Positions 54,042 to 63,691 of a stretch of DNA of 64,000 nucleotides are shown one piece after another. This DNA comes from Spongiivirga sp046524175 (GTDB lineage: Bacteria > Bacteroidota > Bacteroidia > Flavobacteriales > Flavobacteriaceae): the NCBI RefSeq assembly GCF_046524175.1, contig NZ_JBEFZF010000001.1, forward strand, positions 310,001 to 374,000, given 5' to 3'. The position numbers were made by a program, and so were the translations under genes. The notes under the pieces are model-generated. The model had not been told where the DNA came from and did no database searches. It saw only the letters and a program-made list of their open reading frames with translations. Each line of letters begins with the position of its first letter. The first letter of the stretch is position 1.

Positions 54042-55307
54042 ATGCCTAAACAGAATATCATTTTAAGAAATAACCCTTTTACCTCACTTGAGTTTACTGA
54101 CATTTGGGTAAAGCACTACAATAAAAACCTTCCTTCAAAAAGTTTTGAGGCTATAAAAGATGTAACGTTTGTTAAAAGTAGTTGGTTACCACTCTATATA
54201 AATGTAGGTAAAAACTTGACCAATGCAATATCATACCGTTTAACTGATATCAAAATTAATGAGCTAAGAAATCGAGTTTTTTATGTTTATGATGTCCCTG
54301 GCTATTTAAATGATGAGTTTGGAAAAAATAGTCCATTAAAGGTTAAAAGAGTTAGACAATATAAGGGATACTTATGTGATTTGCAGGGGTACGATAGTTT
54401 ATCAGATTATATTAGTGATAATTTCAAATCTAAAAGTAGACGCCTTTTTTTTAAAAATAAAGAGAAGTTAGAAATTTGTTTTAATATTAGGTATCAAATG
54501 TTTTTTGGTGACAATATTACCAGAGAGACATATGATGAAATTTTTCATCATTTTTACAAATTATTACAAAAACGGTATACTCAAAAACGGATTTCGAATC
54601 ACTATTTATCAACTGAAAAATGGGAGTATTTGAGAGAGGTAGTTTATCCATTAATTCTTTCGAAAAAAGCAAACCTATTTGTTACTTTCAATGAAGATAC
54701 TCCGATAACAATTTCTTTAAATTATATTTCTGAAGAGATTGCTTTCGGTGCCTTAACTGTATTTGATACGGATTATGAGAAATTCAATATTGGTTTTATT
54801 GATATTATGAAACATATTGAATGGTATATAGAAAATGAAATTAGAATTTTTGATTTTTCGAAAGGCGACTTCGATTACAAAAAGCGCTGGGGTAACCTAA
54901 TATATGATTTTGAATATCATATACTATACCGTAAATCGGTTATATCATCTTCTATAGCGAATGTTTTGTCAATTTTGTTAAAAACGAAACAATATTTAAG
55001 AGAGAAAAACCTGCATACTTTGTTTCATCGTATTACATTTTTCTTTAATAACAGTGGACAGAAAAAAGGCCTAAATAACTATGTTGTAGAGCGTCTTGAT
55101 ATAAAGCAAATAAAGGATTATAATCAATTACGGGAACTAAATGTAAATGATAATAATCTTAACCCAGAGTTGAAAAGGCTTTTTTATAGTTTCTTATATC
55201 AATATTCAGAAAGATATTTGAAGACAAAGCTATTCGAATCAGTGACTAAAAAAGGTACTTATTTAGTTTTAGGAGAGAAAAATGCAAATTCGATAACATT
55301 ATGTTGA
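54042..55307 (+). CDS. FemAB/CelD-like GNAT acyltransferase
   Basis: 421 residues. Two N-acyltransferase-like halves with SDNFKSKSRRLFFKNK and the family end RIFDFSKGDFDYKKRWGN (a hallmark of CelD/BioF2-like Acetyltransf_6 proteins). The last 80 residues are an extra helical region. It would N- or O-acylate an amino sugar made by the preceding enzyme; the donor is unknown. Visibly AT-rich like its neighbours. Confidence 0.78.
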   Translation: MPKQNIILRNNPFTSLEFTDIWVKHYNKNLPSKSFEAIKDVTFVKSSWLPLYINVGKNLTNAISYRLTDIKINELRNRVFYVYDVPGYLNDEFGKNSPLKVKRVRQYKGYLCDLQGYDSLSDYISDNFKSKSRRLFFKNKEKLEICFNIRYQMFFGDNITRETYDEIFHHFYKLLQKRYTQKRISNHYLSTEKWEYLREVVYPLILSKKANLFVTFNEDTPITISLNYISEEIAFGALTVFDTDYEKFNIGFIDIMKHIEWYIENEIRIFDFSKGDFDYKKRWGNLIYDFEYHILYRKSVISSSIANVLSILLKTKQYLREKNLHTLFHRITFFFNNSGQKKGLNNYVVERLDIKQIKDYNQLRELNVNDNNLNPELKRLFYSFLYQYSERYLKTKLFESVTKKGTYLVLGEKNANSITLC

Positions 55308-55335
55308 GTGTTAACATTTAATTATTTGATTTTTA

Positions 55336-56454
55336 ATGAAAATTGTGACTTTACTTAGTAGAATTGACCAAACGGGAATGACTACAAACACCCTTGACCT
55401 TGCGCAAGGGATGATAAAAGATGGTCACGAAGTTTATGTAATAACAGGCGGACAGGTAGAAAAAAACAATCTACGACTCGATGGCCTATTGCAAGAATTT
55501 TTAGACGCAGGAGTGGTCGTTAAAAAATTTACAATTCCTCATGGAGGTAAGGTCAAGCGTATCTTTTTATCATTTACCTCTGTTATCAAGATATTGTATT
55601 TAATAATCGCTTTAAAACCAGATGTAATACATTCTCAATCACCATATATGTCTTTCTTGCCTTGGCTATTGGGTAAGAAATTCACTTCTACTTTTCATGT
55701 AAATGACTTTGTTAAATCATTCCGATATAAAAAAGCGTCTCATTTAATAGCGATTAGCAAGGAAACAAAAGAATATGCAATTAAGTTATTTGATTACAAT
55801 CCAAAGAATATAACAATAGTCAATCACGGAGTTTCCAAGGAGTATTCAGCTGCTATGGATGTAAAAGCAAAGGATGATTTTAAGAAAAAGAATAACATTC
55901 CGTTAGATAAAATTATTATAGGATTTGTAGGAAGTATAGAAAAAAGAAAAGGTCATGATGTATTGCTGGAAGCTGTATCAAAGCTAAATGAAGATGCGAA
56001 AAGCAAAATACATTTAATTTTTTTAGGATCTTCGAAACATCAAGATAACAGGCCTTGGTTAGAAAATTTGATAGATCAAACTAAAACTGCAGAAATGGTT
56101 ACTTTGTTTGAATATCAAAATCCGAAGCCTTTCTATCAAATTTATGATGTTTTCGTACTTCCCTCAAGACTAGAAGGATTTCCATTAGTGGTAATTGAGG
56201 CAATGATGAGTGAATGTTGTGTAATTAGAAGTAATGTACAAGGTGCTTACGACCAAATAGACGATGGTAAAGACGGCTTTATCTTTGAAAATGAAAATAG
56301 TCAAGAGCTAACGACGATTCTTAACAACGTAATACATAATAATAAGTTAAGAGTAAATGTGGCTAAAGCTGGCAAAGAGAAAGCTCTTAATAGATTTACT
56401 ATTGAAGAAATGACTAAAGGTACGCTTGAGGTATATAAAAAAGTAAAAATCTAA
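55336..56454 (+). CDS. Glycosyltransferase family 4 protein
   Basis: 372 residues, GT-B fold. Start TLLSRIDQTGMTTNTLDLAQGM, acceptor region, then GFVGSIEKRKGHDVLLEAV and the E-x7-E motif in SRLEGFPLVVIEAMMSE. It is the last gene of the plus-strand polysaccharide block. Its stop overlaps the left arm of a strong terminator. Confidence 0.9.
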   Translation: MKIVTLLSRIDQTGMTTNTLDLAQGMIKDGHEVYVITGGQVEKNNLRLDGLLQEFLDAGVVVKKFTIPHGGKVKRIFLSFTSVIKILYLIIALKPDVIHSQSPYMSFLPWLLGKKFTSTFHVNDFVKSFRYKKASHLIAISKETKEYAIKLFDYNPKNITIVNHGVSKEYSAAMDVKAKDDFKKKNNIPLDKIIIGFVGSIEKRKGHDVLLEAVSKLNEDAKSKIHLIFLGSSKHQDNRPWLENLIDQTKTAEMVTLFEYQNPKPFYQIYDVFVLPSRLEGFPLVVIEAMMSECCVIRSNVQGAYDQIDDGKDGFIFENENSQELTTILNNVIHNNKLRVNVAKAGKEKALNRFTIEEMTKGTLEVYKKVKI

Positions 56455-56486
56455 TATCCTTTTTTAACAAAAAGGATATTAGATTT
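56447..56486. terminator. Strong bidirectional terminator after the polysaccharide block
   Basis: An 18-bp perfect stem with a 4-base loop (56447-56464 / 56469-56486), starting inside the stop codon region of the last GT gene. It also serves the minus-strand beta-helix gene. Confidence 0.85.
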
Positions 56487-56514
56487 AAATCATGTCTGCT
56501 AACTATTCCTAGTG

Positions 56515-58404
56515 CTAATTAGTATTCTGAGTATTATTACCAATGTTTATTCCATTCGAATTTGACACCAGCGGCTCTCTTGGACTGTTGAACGTATTTC
56601 CGTTCACATTAACCAAATAGCTCTCTTGGCCAGTTTCTAGATTAACATTAATAAAAGAAACAGGATAGCTTTTTACAGAAATTTCATTTCCATTGGGGCT
56701 ATTTTCCTTTATAATATCAACTCCATTTATTACGGCTATATGAGAAGATATTCCAACACTTCCTTCAACTGAACTTTGAATAATGTTATCAGAAATCACC
56801 GTATTAAACAATTCATCTGGAATAAAAATACCAACATTTAAGTCAATTAAACGATTACCGCTTACTCTTTGGTCTTTGTTATACATGGTAATACCCGTAC
56901 CATAGCCACGAACTGTATTGTTGGTAATTGTATTATCTCCAGCGGTTACTGCTCCGGGAGAGCCACCTCCAAGTGCATATCCTGTACGGTGTTTTTCAGA
57001 AGTACCGGTTATAGTATTATTGTCAATGACTACTTTAGTAGCGATAGCATATCCAATGAGGTTTTCCATGTCATTATTTCTTATAGTGACTTCGTCACCA
57101 ATGGCAACTAAGAATCCTCCTGTTACACTTCCTCGTTCCGTGTTGCCTTCTATTAAGATATCACGCGCTTGTTCGTATAAAATAATATTCCCATTATCAT
57201 CTCTTTCTCTGTAGGCTTCAATATCGATTCCTAATCTAGGTGCTGATCCTATAGATCTATCGGTATCAATACCCGCATTCAAGATTTGATTATTAAAAAC
57301 TCTAATATCAAACCCATTCACTATTGATATGTTATTTCTTCTACTTTTATCGATCAAACAATTTTCTATTGTGATGTCATTTGAAGGTTTGTAGTCTGGA
57401 TTAAAAGTAAATCCTAAACTTGCTACTAAAACCCCATCAGCAGTAGAATCATACATGTTAACACCGTCAACCGTAGTTGCAACTGCTGCGTTTAAACTAA
57501 TCAAAGCACTGTCTCCGTGACCAGATGGGCCTCCGAATCCTTCATAAGTGTGTTGATCTCGATCTCCATGTAAATTACCACCTTTGATAAGCACGTTGGA
57601 ATCATCAAGAACAGAAAGCAAAAAGAAACTAGTAAAGCCATTCGGTTGAACTCTCAAATGAGTGTTATCCGTCATTTCTAGATTAAAGTTAGAAGGGATA
57701 AAAATATCACCTCTGCGAGATTTTGGGAGAAAGTTTTGATCTTTACTTACTTTAAAGTATGCATCTAAAGCGTCTATTCTAAAAGTAGTTCTGGATGGGG
57801 CAGGAGATGGAGTCAAATCTCGTACTCTTTGAAAAAGGTTACGCAATATCCATTTGTTTTCTTCCGCTACCTCATCTGTAACTTGCCCCTGAATTAAGTT
57901 CCATCGCTCTGGATAGAAATCAAACACATCGCTTGTCAATTTCACTGATCCGCTAACTTCTAAGTTCGCGTTTAAGAGCTTGCCATCAATTTTTCCGTTC
58001 CCTGAAAAATTAAGTGTTCCATTAATTATTTGACCACCGTTATAGTTTAAGGTAATATTGTCTGGTAATGTAACGTTCTGACCGCCTAGATCAAGTGTAC
58101 ATGCTATATCATATACCATTCCCGACTCAAAAGAGGTTGCGCTAAAGTCGCATGGTGTTTCGTTAATAGGAAGTGCGCCATTTTCATCGACCGGAGGCTC
58201 GTCAGAAGGTGGTTCTTCATCAGAAGGCGGTTCTTCTTCATTTCCTTCTTCTTCCGGTGTTTCCTCTTCCGTGCCTTCATCAGCCATTTCTTCTTCGGCT
58301 TGCCGAATAATAAAATCCAAATCTTCTTCGGTACTACATGAGCTTACAAATACGCTAAAAACCAGAAGAAAAACATACATTAATACTTGGAATCTGTTGA
58401 GCAT
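56515..58404 (-). CDS. Surface lipoprotein with right-handed parallel beta-helix
   Basis: 629 residues. Lipobox VSSC (Cys23) followed at once by an acidic stretch STEEDLDF, a pattern recalling the surface-export signal of Bacteroidota lipoproteins. Then a Glu/Pro-rich acidic linker (about 38-75) and a beta-helix region (about 110-620) with repeated N-x-I/V and NN-T/I turns (NNISIVNG, EGNTERGS, NNTITGTS, GNNTQNTN). Such folds occur in pectate-lyase-like or other polysaccharide lyases and epimerases. It lies between two glycan-related gene sets on the opposite strand. Catalytic residues cannot be assigned, so a binding role is possible. Confidence 0.8.
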   Translation of the reverse strand: MLNRFQVLMYVFLLVFSVFVSSCSTEEDLDFIIRQAEEEMADEGTEEETPEEEGNEEEPPSDEEPPSDEPPVDENGALPINETPCDFSATSFESGMVYDIACTLDLGGQNVTLPDNITLNYNGGQIINGTLNFSGNGKIDGKLLNANLEVSGSVKLTSDVFDFYPERWNLIQGQVTDEVAEENKWILRNLFQRVRDLTPSPAPSRTTFRIDALDAYFKVSKDQNFLPKSRRGDIFIPSNFNLEMTDNTHLRVQPNGFTSFFLLSVLDDSNVLIKGGNLHGDRDQHTYEGFGGPSGHGDSALISLNAAVATTVDGVNMYDSTADGVLVASLGFTFNPDYKPSNDITIENCLIDKSRRNNISIVNGFDIRVFNNQILNAGIDTDRSIGSAPRLGIDIEAYRERDDNGNIILYEQARDILIEGNTERGSVTGGFLVAIGDEVTIRNNDMENLIGYAIATKVVIDNNTITGTSEKHRTGYALGGGSPGAVTAGDNTITNNTVRGYGTGITMYNKDQRVSGNRLIDLNVGIFIPDELFNTVISDNIIQSSVEGSVGISSHIAVINGVDIIKENSPNGNEISVKSYPVSFINVNLETGQESYLVNVNGNTFNSPREPLVSNSNGINIGNNTQNTN

Positions 58405-58813
58405 AATTAGATTTTTTGGTTATTTGAGAATTCAAAAATAACATTTTAACGATTAAAACACAATTTTATCGATTAAATGCATAAATTTTTAACATTACTC
58501 CTTTTTACATTACTTTTTTATAAAAGGTATGCCCGTAATTTCTGTACTTTCAAAAATAATACATATCATTAACTATCAATCAATTAAGTTTATTTTTTTA
58601 GCGATCAGTTTTTTAACGAATAATTTTACCTTTTATCCTGCTTAAGATACGTCTTAATCTTACTTTTGGATTTCGGTATTTCTGAAAATACACTTTAACA
58701 TCTTTTTCAGTGTAATTTTGAACGATGATTATAGCTTATACAAAGATTGATTTGCTTTATTATAAAATGTTATAGTAAGTTCGCTTCAAATCTTAAATTT
58801 TACAATTTCCGTA
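58405..58813. other. 409-base divergent intergenic region
   Basis: No reading frame of convincing size lies here. It is very AT-rich. It should hold the promoters of the beta-helix lipoprotein (-) and the adenylation gene (+). TAnnTTTG-like elements occur at 58661-58668 (+, TACTTTTG) and at 58551-58558 and 58433-58440 (-). No other structure was recognised. Confidence 0.6.
58433..58440 (-). promoter_or_regulatory. Candidate -7 element (TATTTTTG) for the beta-helix lipoprotein
   Basis: TATTTTTG on the minus strand, about 29 bases before the ATG. A TTG-like element lies about 20 bases upstream of it. Confidence 0.45.
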
Positions 58814-60295
58814 ATGAACTTGCTCCAGTCGATACGTACATCAATTTCAGAAAATAAAAATAGAAATGCATTCTTTATAAATGGTAATTCGTACACCTAT
58901 GAGCAGCTAGGTCAATCAATCGCCAACATTAAAGCAGCTCTTGCAGGTTTAAAATTATCAGACAATCAAAACATAGGGTTAATTATAAATGATGATCTGG
59001 AAACTTATGCTTCTATAATTGCATTGTGGTTTGAAGGTCACTCGTATGTTCCTTTAAGTTTAGATAGTCCGGCAGAACGAAATTTAGATGTAATTAACCA
59101 AGCTGATATTAATATTGTTCTTGACTCTAGTAATAAGATTGATTTTGAAGATATACATATTATTCATTCTTCCGCTTTAGAAACAGCAACTATTAATTTA
59201 GCGCCTTCTAATTTTAACAAGGAGAACTTAGCATATATTTTTTTTACTAGTGGTACTACTGGGAAGCCGAAAGGGGTGCCAATTTCATTTAAAAACTTAG
59301 CCACTTTTTGTGATGCTTTCGAAGCAATGGACTGTAAAATAGACAATACTGATCGATGTTTACAAATGTTTGAATTAACCTTTGATCTTTCTGTAATGTC
59401 ATATTTAATTCCTCTTTTAAAAGGTGCATGTATTTACACAATACCCAAAGAAGAGATTAAATACAGCTACATTTTTGAGTTAATGGAAGATGAGAAATTG
59501 ACGTTTGCGTTGATGGTACCATCAATATTACATTATTTGAGGCCCTATTTTGATGAGATTGACTGTCCTGACATGAAGAATAGTTTATTTTGTGGTGAGG
59601 CACTTCCGTTAGACGTTGCTCAAGAGTGGTCTAACTGTGTGCCAAACGCTAGGATAATGAATGTTTACGGCCCAACCGAACATACAATTTTTTGTACCGA
59701 ATTAATGTATAAAAGAGATGATGAGAACAAAGCGTATAATGGGGTACTTTCAATAGGTAAGGACATGAGAGGTACTACCACCATTATAGTTGATCAGAAT
59801 AATGATGAAGTAGCTGTTAATGTCAAGGGAGAACTTTGCCTTTCCGGAGATCAATTGACCAATGGTTATTGGAAGAATCCTGAAAAAAACAAAGAAGCTT
59901 TTTTCAATAAAAATGGCACACGATTTTACAGAACTGGTGATTTATGTTTTAAGGATTCGGAAGGCGATATCATGTATTCGGGGCGTATTGACTTTCAAGC
60001 AAAAATTCAAGGATTTAGAGTAGAATTATCCGAGGTAGAACTATATGCAAAGCAAGGTTTAGAAAAAGTAAATGCGGTGGCCGTGGCATTTAATGATAGC
60101 TTAGGAAATACACAAATAGGTTTAGCTATAGAATCCGAAGAGTCTGACACATCATCAATGCTAGATTACATGAAGTCAAAAATGCCGCCATACATGATTC
60201 CTTCTAGTATTAAATTTGTGCCAACTTTTCCATTAAACACTAATGGAAAAATCGATCGAAAAAAAATAACAACTCATTTTACAAATAACATTTAG
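58814..60295 (+). CDS. Adenylation enzyme of the DltA/NRPS A-domain type
   Basis: 493 residues, the size of stand-alone A domains such as DltA. Core motifs are visible: FTSGTTGKPKGV (A3), NVYGPTE (A5), FYRTGD (A7), GRIDFQAKIQGFRVELSEVE (A8) and NGKIDR with the catalytic Lys (A10). It should load a small acid, possibly an amino acid such as D-Ala, onto the phosphopantetheine arm of the carrier protein 2 bases downstream. DltA-like in size and context, but the substrate pocket cannot be read reliably. Confidence 0.85.
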   Translation: MNLLQSIRTSISENKNRNAFFINGNSYTYEQLGQSIANIKAALAGLKLSDNQNIGLIINDDLETYASIIALWFEGHSYVPLSLDSPAERNLDVINQADINIVLDSSNKIDFEDIHIIHSSALETATINLAPSNFNKENLAYIFFTSGTTGKPKGVPISFKNLATFCDAFEAMDCKIDNTDRCLQMFELTFDLSVMSYLIPLLKGACIYTIPKEEIKYSYIFELMEDEKLTFALMVPSILHYLRPYFDEIDCPDMKNSLFCGEALPLDVAQEWSNCVPNARIMNVYGPTEHTIFCTELMYKRDDENKAYNGVLSIGKDMRGTTTIIVDQNNDEVAVNVKGELCLSGDQLTNGYWKNPEKNKEAFFNKNGTRFYRTGDLCFKDSEGDIMYSGRIDFQAKIQGFRVELSEVELYAKQGLEKVNAVAVAFNDSLGNTQIGLAIESEESDTSSMLDYMKSKMPPYMIPSSIKFVPTFPLNTNGKIDRKKITTHFTNNI

Positions 60296-60296
60296 T

Positions 60297-60536
60297 ATGG
60301 ACGTAGAAGTTATAAAAGATAACTTGAAAACGATTTTAACCAATGTATTGTCTCATGACAATTTCGAAATGAAAGATGAATTAACAGCTAAAGATGTCGA
60401 CGGCTGGGATTCACTATCACATATGGTTATAATTACCAAAATAGAAGAGCATTTCGGGATTAAGTTTAAGCTTAGAGATCTCAATAAATTGAAGAACATG
60501 GGATCCTTAATTGCTTTAATTCAAACAAAAATATAA
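60297..60536 (+). CDS. Carrier protein (DltC-like)
   Basis: 79 residues, a stand-alone carrier domain. The attachment Ser39 is in VDGWDSLSHMVIITKIEEHFGI, where the G-W-D-S-L form is more like NRPS/DltC carrier proteins than like the ACP at 2309. It is 1 base past the adenylation gene and 9 before the MBOAT gene, which gives a compact A-ligase/carrier/acyltransferase set. A phosphopantetheinyl transferase gene (62924-63691) sits at the far end. Confidence 0.88.
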   Translation: MDVEVIKDNLKTILTNVLSHDNFEMKDELTAKDVDGWDSLSHMVIITKIEEHFGIKFKLRDLNKLKNMGSLIALIQTKI

Positions 60537-60545
60537 TTAAAGTAA

Positions 60546-61991
60546 GTGGTTTTTAATTCATTCAAGTTTGCCATATTTCTTATACCCGTATTCTTTTTAT
60601 ACTGGTTATTCTTTAGCAAGAAAATATGGTATCAAAATCTGTTTTTGCTTTTAACAAGCTTTGTGTTTTACGGTTGGGCTGATTGGCGTTTTTTGGCGCT
60701 CTTGATTTTAAGCATTCTCATCAATTACTTTTTGGGTAAAAGTATAGCGATAGGAAAAACAGAAAAGGTTCAGAAAGGGTATTTGTATTTAGGGGTTTGC
60801 TTTAATTTGGGCCTATTACTTTACTTTAAGTATTTTAATTTTTTCTATGAAGGCTTTTTTGAATTAATAAGTGCTTTTGGGTTTGATGGCGGACATACAA
60901 CCTTAAAAATTTTGGTCCCGTTGGGTATTAGTTTTTTTACCTTTCAAACCTTGGGCTATTTGATTGATGTTTATAACGAAGAAATAGAGCCATCTCAAAA
61001 TTTGCTTAGTTTTTCTGTATTTGTATCTTTTTTCCCTAAAATTTTGTCCGGACCTATTGAAAGGGCCGCCGATTTATTACCGCAAATATCTAAAAGGCAA
61101 GAGTTTTCTTATGCTCAGATCACAGACGGGTTACGTCAGATTTTATGGGGGCTTTTTACCAAGGTAGTTGTTGCGGAAAATTGTGCGTCATTGGTAAACC
61201 CTATTTTTGACAACTATGAATCAAACCCAGGAAGTGTACTATTTTTAGGTGCCGTGTTTTATGCCATACAATTGTATGCCGATTTTTCAGGCTACTCGAA
61301 TATGGCCATTGGGGTTGGTAAGCTATTTGGAATACAACTTACACGTAATTTCCAAACACCGTTTTTCTCGACAAATATTAGTGATTTTTGGCGCAAATGG
61401 CATATGTCCTTAACAAACTGGATGATGGATTATGTTTTTACTCCCTTATCATTTATATGGAGAGGTTATCATAAATTAGGGTTAGTACTTGCGATCATAA
61501 CAACTTTTGTTTTGGTAGGGTTATGGCATGGGGCTAATTGGACTTTTATCGTATATGGGTTGTTGCATGGAATTTATTTTATCCCGTTGGTTTATGCCGG
61601 AAACATCAATAAATCAGCTATAGTGGCTAAAGGTAGGTTGATCCCTTCAGTTGGTGAAACATTTAAAATGGTTTTGCTATTCATTTTGATAACACTTACT
61701 GCGGTATTTTTCAGGGCTGACACTGTTGTCCTTGGGTTTAAATATCTAATGGAAATTTTCAACTTGAGTGTGCTTGAGTTGCCGAATTATTTTTTCAATT
61801 CGAATAGTCTATTGGTCGTATTTCTTGTGGTACTTTTTCTGACTATAGAGTGGCTTAATAGGGAAAAGAAGCATGATTTTGAAATTGCGAATCTAAAAGG
61901 ATATCAACGATGGACCAGCTATATTCTCATCTTTATTCTTCTTTTACTTTTTGGCAAAAGTTCAGAAACTTTTATTTATTTTCAATTTTGA
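60546..61991 (+). CDS. MBOAT family acyltransferase (DltB/AlgI-like)
   Basis: 481 residues from a GTG start with about 11 to 13 membrane helices. Conserved MBOAT blocks: SDFWRKWHMSLTNWMMDYVF and LVGLWHGANWTFIVYGLLHG, with the active His in WHG. The start VFNSFKFAIFLIPVFFLYW is typical of AlgI-like proteins. It would hand an acyl group from the carrier protein across the membrane. AlgI-like O-acetylation and DltB-like D-alanylation are both possible; the neighbours favour the second. Confidence 0.88.
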   Translation: MVFNSFKFAIFLIPVFFLYWLFFSKKIWYQNLFLLLTSFVFYGWADWRFLALLILSILINYFLGKSIAIGKTEKVQKGYLYLGVCFNLGLLLYFKYFNFFYEGFFELISAFGFDGGHTTLKILVPLGISFFTFQTLGYLIDVYNEEIEPSQNLLSFSVFVSFFPKILSGPIERAADLLPQISKRQEFSYAQITDGLRQILWGLFTKVVVAENCASLVNPIFDNYESNPGSVLFLGAVFYAIQLYADFSGYSNMAIGVGKLFGIQLTRNFQTPFFSTNISDFWRKWHMSLTNWMMDYVFTPLSFIWRGYHKLGLVLAIITTFVLVGLWHGANWTFIVYGLLHGIYFIPLVYAGNINKSAIVAKGRLIPSVGETFKMVLLFILITLTAVFFRADTVVLGFKYLMEIFNLSVLELPNYFFNSNSLLVVFLVVLFLTIEWLNREKKHDFEIANLKGYQRWTSYILIFILLLLFGKSSETFIYFQF

Positions 61992-61995
61992 TTAG

Positions 61996-62922
61996 ATGAA
62001 AAAACTACTCCTGAAACTAGGTTTGTTTTCTATTATTTGTGCTGCTATTATTTCGTTTATGTTGATGCAGTATGGTGGATATGTCGATTTTTTTTATAAC
62101 AAATTTACCACACCTAAAGCAGTTTCAATGATTTTTGGCGATTCCAGAAGTTTTCAAGGAATGCAACCTCATGTAATGAACACCTATCTAGCAGATAAAG
62201 GATATGATTTACCAGTCTTTAACTACAGCTTTACCGGTGCCCAAGCAATAGCAGGACCTTATTATAATGAGAGTATTATGAAGAAACTGGATAACAGCAG
62301 AAGCAACGGTATTTTTGTTATTTCAGTTACTCCAGATTTTATTACCTCATCGAGTTCCTACGACAACGGTAAGGGCGAGTTTCGCGAAGCGGGACAACCT
62401 CCTCATAATATGAAGTTTGTAGATGTCAATCCAAATTTTGAATACTTTTATAAAAATTTCAATTTTTTCCATTTCAAATCAGTATTTCGAAAAGGAGCGA
62501 AAACACATAAAGACGGTTGGCTGGAAGAGTCAAATTTGCCAAAGGACAACGCCGTTTTTGAAGAGTGGCGTCAGCATCAAATAGATTTGTTTTTAAAGGA
62601 TAGAGAAGACTTTCGTATTTCGGACTTTAGGGTTAAAAGCTTAGATAGTCTTGTTAAAAAACTAAGAAAGCATGGACAAGTTTTCTTTGTGAGGATGCCT
62701 ATAAGCAAGGAATTTAAAGACTTAGAAAACAAATATTACCCAAATTTTGATCGAATAATTGACTCGCTATCTTCTTCAAATAGCATACATTATTTTAATT
62801 ATACTTTACAGGGAGAAACAACCTATAAAACGTATGATGGTCACCATATAGATAAATATGGAGGTAAGCTTTTTACCCAATCGTTATGCGATTCTATTTT
62901 AAAAGTAGCGGCTAAGAATTAG
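61996..62922 (+). CDS. SGNH-hydrolase-like protein (DltD/AlgX-like position)
   Basis: 308 residues. A membrane anchor (about 5-27) is followed by MIFGDSRSFQGM (block I with GDS, probable catalytic Ser) and by DGHHIDKYGGKL near the end (Asp-x-His-like). This matches the SGNH layout of DltD and AlgJ/AlgX-type acyltransferases. It is 4 bases after the MBOAT gene and probably completes acyl transfer onto a polymer in the periplasm. Its stop is one base from the stop of the opposing PPTase gene. Confidence 0.78.
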   Translation: MKKLLLKLGLFSIICAAIISFMLMQYGGYVDFFYNKFTTPKAVSMIFGDSRSFQGMQPHVMNTYLADKGYDLPVFNYSFTGAQAIAGPYYNESIMKKLDNSRSNGIFVISVTPDFITSSSSYDNGKGEFREAGQPPHNMKFVDVNPNFEYFYKNFNFFHFKSVFRKGAKTHKDGWLEESNLPKDNAVFEEWRQHQIDLFLKDREDFRISDFRVKSLDSLVKKLRKHGQVFFVRMPISKEFKDLENKYYPNFDRIIDSLSSSNSIHYFNYTLQGETTYKTYDGHHIDKYGGKLFTQSLCDSILKVAAKN

Positions 62923-62923
62923 C

Positions 62924-63691
62924 TCAAAAATATATATCAGGTTTTGGTAAGTATACTATTTTATCATTGATTGATAGCTTTTGTTTGTCAGCTTCATAAG
63001 CTATACTATACATATAATGGTTATCTTGAAAACTAATTACCTCCAAATCAGATTTTAAAAAAGAAACGGACAAGTCTAGTCTATGAGTTCCATCGGTTAC
63101 TGGAATGGCTGGTAGTCGATCATCAATACCATTTCCAGTAGCTTTGATAATCGCTTCTTTTCTAGTCCATAGGTTGTAAAATGTTTTTGTCGAGTTTTTA
63201 GACTTTAGGATTACATTTGTTTCTTCTGCGCTAAAAACAGTATTTAAGATTTCCTCAAAAGTGAATTCATTATCTATAAATTCCACATCAACACCGATTT
63301 TGACATCACTAAATGCCAGAATAGCAACTTCTTTTGAATGTGAAACATTAAAATTAATCTTATTATGATTTTTTAAATAGGGTTTACCATTTTCTAAATA
63401 TGAAATACGAATTCGAGAACTAGGTGTATTAAGGAATCTTGCTAAATAAATTTTTAGCAGTCCTCTACAAATAACGTAGTGTTCGCTATCTTTTACATGG
63501 TAATAGCTATTAGCTTTGTTAATTTCTATATCATCTAAAACCAATTTTAATTTGGGAACTAAATGTTGGTAATCAGAAAAACAAATTTTAAGCAATTTGA
63601 TTCTTGAGTCAATTAGCTGATGAGAAACTGTATCAATGCGAAAATCTGGAACAATGTTCTTACAAACAAGATTGTTTCTAAAGGTTTGCAT
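62924..63691 (-). CDS. Sfp-type 4'-phosphopantetheinyl transferase
   Basis: 255 residues, the Sfp size class. Motifs: FNVSHSKEVAILAF (SHS), IGVDVEFIDNEF (G-V-D-x-E Mg ligands), and NLWTRKEAIIKATGNGID (W-x-R-K-E-A). It activates carrier domains with phosphopantetheine; likely clients are the carrier protein at 60297 and the megasynthase encoded beside it. It overlaps the upstream thioesterase-type gene by 14 bases, so it is the last gene of a minus-strand unit that enters from the right. Confidence 0.9.
   Translation of the reverse strand: MQTFRNNLVCKNIVPDFRIDTVSHQLIDSRIKLLKICFSDYQHLVPKLKLVLDDIEINKANSYYHVKDSEHYVICRGLLKIYLARFLNTPSSRIRISYLENGKPYLKNHNKINFNVSHSKEVAILAFSDVKIGVDVEFIDNEFTFEEILNTVFSAEETNVILKSKNSTKTFYNLWTRKEAIIKATGNGIDDRLPAIPVTDGTHRLDLSVSFLKSDLEVISFQDNHYMYSIAYEADKQKLSINDKIVYLPKPDIYF

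Noticed and set aside
58724..58774. 16-codon frame in the divergent gap before the adenylation gene
   Set aside because: Too short, no hydrophobic or lipobox pattern and no supporting signals.
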